A DNA stretch of 5,775 bases, taken from the NCBI GenBank assembly GCA_019307645.1, contig JAFDJF010000322.1, positions 1 through 5,775 on the forward strand. The letters are read 5' to 3'. Within the stretch, counting starts at the first letter, position 1; every line of letters begins with the position of its first letter. The notes under the pieces are model-generated. The model worked only from the letters and a program-made list of their open reading frames with translations. It was not told the origin of the DNA and did not search any database. The stretch is from Deltaproteobacteria bacterium. Lineage in GTDB: Bacteria; Desulfobacterota; DSM-4660; Desulfatiglandales; Desulfatiglandaceae. Shown piece after piece: positions 4,514 through 5,775 of the stretch. A program made the translations under genes and the position numbers.

Positions 4514-5775
4514 TCACTCCTCCACTGGGAGGAACCGCACGAGTGTCATCTCAACTTTGTCTTTGAGAACGTCCACCACGACATAATGATGATGAGAACC
4601 CATTTCTCCGTATTGCGTATGCAGTGAAGCGCCTCCGCCGCCGGTCACGGTGTAGTCAACTCCTCCATAATTTTCCGTGCTGTATGCGTGAATGTGGCCA
4701 AAAAACACATGATCCACCTGGTGCTTGGACATGAGCTCGAGCAGAGGAGCCGACATTTCCGGAGGCATGGCGTGGTAAGCCCATTTTTCGATCTCAGGGG
4801 GAGGGTAATGCACAAAAACAAATTTTCGATAGCCCTTTTTTTCTGTCAACCATCCATCCGCAAGCGCCAGTTGCTCTTTCCAGGGCATAACACCTTGGTA
4901 ATCGCAGTTGTCTAGAATGACAAACCGGCTGTGGCCGTAATCGAAATGATAGACTCTTGCCCCATCTCCTCCGAAAGCATACGTGTAAGATGCGCTGCCC
5001 CTCCGGCAGTCGTGATTCCCCATCACAGGCAAAAAGGGATAGGGGGCATTGTCTTCCAAGGTTTGGAAAAGATAGGTATCCATGTCTATGGAGTAACCAT
5101 ATCGGGTCAGATCACCCACATTGATAACAAACAAGGGCTGCCATTTGTTGATGCTGTGCGTGACCATTTGCCACATATTGATATTGCTGCGCGAGTCTCC
5201 CACCACAACAAATCGAAATCCCTGCGATTTTTCAAAACTTACCGCTTTGATCCTGGCGATCATTTTGTCGACGTGATATTTATCTCCGTATTTCGACAGA
5301 TTCTCAGAGATCATCTCCAAAGTCTCTATCTTGGGCGGGATGATGGGCCTGAGCATTGATAGAACATTTCCCGCTGATCGCAATTCTCCCTCATCCGTAA
5401 AAGACAGGATCACGCCTTCCTTCTCGTCTCCATACTGAACAAAATATCGATGTCCATCAACAGCCTCCACGGAAAAGGCTTTGGTGAGAGATAAACCAAA
5501 ACGGAAGATTTCTGCATTTTCGAGGATGATCTCGGGGATCTTTTCGACCGGCACTTGTTTTATCTTTTCTTTGTGAAAAATTCCCCCACCCGATTCGTCT
5601 TGTTCATCAATGACCGTGCTTATCCGTTTGAGCTGTCCACCCAAACCGATATCAAAGGAATAACGGTTACCTTGATTATCTTCGGCAACGACTCTCCAGT
5701 AAAAAACATCTTCTCGGGACCGTTTTTCGATCCTGGTCGTCACAGGATCGGGAACTACATCCCTCAGATACTCGA
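4514..5775 (-). CDS. Calcineurin-like metallophosphoesterase with N-terminal repeat region (5' end outside window)
   Basis: This is a dinuclear-metal phosphoesterase of unknown substrate. The frame has no stop between the GTG at 5743 and the window edge, reading EYLRDVVPDP before it, and no ribosome binding site precedes that GTG. I therefore treat the gene as partial, with its start and any signal peptide outside. Numbering from that GTG, the catalytic domain spans about 175-409 with all five family motifs: GDSR (182-185), GDL (210-212), GNHD (242-245), VH (311-312) and GHIH (349-352). Motif I has Arg where the classical GDxH has His, as in some purple-acid-phosphatase-like members. Residues 1-160 are not a known enzyme domain to me. 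They contain two similar segments (about 14-80 and 88-150), each with a G(N/H)RY strand and a following G-x-L-(K/R) turn, loosely recalling PepSY-type repeats. The gene converges on the operon to its left and shows no functional link to it. Confidence 0.87.
   Translation of the reverse strand, partial: EYLRDVVPDPVTTRIEKRSREDVFYWRVVAEDNQGNRYSFDIGLGGQLKRISTVIDEQDESGGGIFHKEKIKQVPVEKIPEIILENAEIFRFGLSLTKAFSVEAVDGHRYFVQYGDEKEGVILSFTDEGELRSAGNVLSMLRPIIPPKIETLEMISENLSKYGDKYHVDKMIARIKAVSFEKSQGFRFVVVGDSRSNINMWQMVTHSINKWQPLFVINVGDLTRYGYSIDMDTYLFQTLEDNAPYPFLPVMGNHDCRRGSASYTYAFGGDGARVYHFDYGHSRFVILDNCDYQGVMPWKEQLALADGWLTEKKGYRKFVFVHYPPPEIEKWAYHAMPPEMSAPLLELMSKHQVDHVFFGHIHAYSTENYGGVDYTVTGGGGASLHTQYGEMGSHHHYVVVDVLKDKVEMTLVRFLPVEE

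Noticed and set aside
4931..5359. 142-codon plus-strand ORF opposite the phosphoesterase
   Set aside because: It is antisense to a gene with five intact catalytic motifs and shows no recognisable protein features.
5741..5743. GTG as start of the metallophosphoesterase
   Set aside because: The frame stays open to the window edge and no ribosome binding site precedes the GTG, so it is more likely an internal valine codon.
1..5775. CRISPR array, tRNA, rRNA or intact transposase
   Set aside because: No regularly spaced repeats, cloverleaf-like sequence, rRNA segment or transposase motifs were seen.

Overview
The window looks like chromosomal DNA of an anaerobic bacterium, most plausibly a sulfate-reducing or syntrophic Desulfobacterota (deltaproteobacterial) type. 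This rests on one gene neighbourhood: a DUF134 regulator, two ferredoxin-containing MinD/Mrp ATPases and a NifX/orange-protein-like cofactor protein. Such sets are common in strict anaerobes. The lineage is an inference, since no rRNA or other marker is present.

Layout. Positions 2-1375 (+) hold the C-terminal part of a heavy-metal RND efflux pump of the CzcA/CusA type, cut by the left window edge and visibly richer in G+C than what follows. A gap of about 160 bases ends in a good sigma-70-like promoter with a perfect 12-bp palindrome between its -35 and -10 boxes (1478-1506). This promoter drives a tightly packed operon at 1537-4242: a DUF134 DNA-binding protein with an added C-terminal Cys4 zinc-ribbon-like segment; a 35-codon small ORF with a strong ribosome binding site that looks like a shortened member of a Gly-rich/Cys-rich family; two paralogous P-loop ATPases, each with eight ferredoxin cysteines at identical residue positions; and a cysteine-free NifX/ORP-family protein. 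Every junction in the operon is an overlap of 4-8 bases or a gap of 7, which implies translational coupling.

A hairpin with a T-tract (4268-4293) probably ends the operon. Next comes a 127-bp element with 15-bp inverted ends and flanking TA dinucleotides (4314-4440), best read as a MITE, a transposase-less relic of an insertion sequence. The right side (4514-5775, minus strand) holds a calcineurin-like metallophosphoesterase whose frame stays open through the window edge, so its true start is outside. It converges on the operon, with the terminator and MITE between them.

How the genes may work together (inference): the DUF134 protein probably senses metal or redox state and represses its own operon at the palindrome. 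The two ATPases would form an assembly or scaffold pair that builds or delivers an Fe-S or Mo/Cu-S cluster to the NifX/ORP-like protein, by analogy with the orange protein complex of Desulfovibrio. The neighbouring metal exporter fits a metal-handling context but is not obviously in the same transcription unit. The most notable observations are the operator-in-promoter arrangement, the truncated small protein, the zinc-ribbon fusion, the MITE, and tandem N-terminal repeats in the phosphoesterase.
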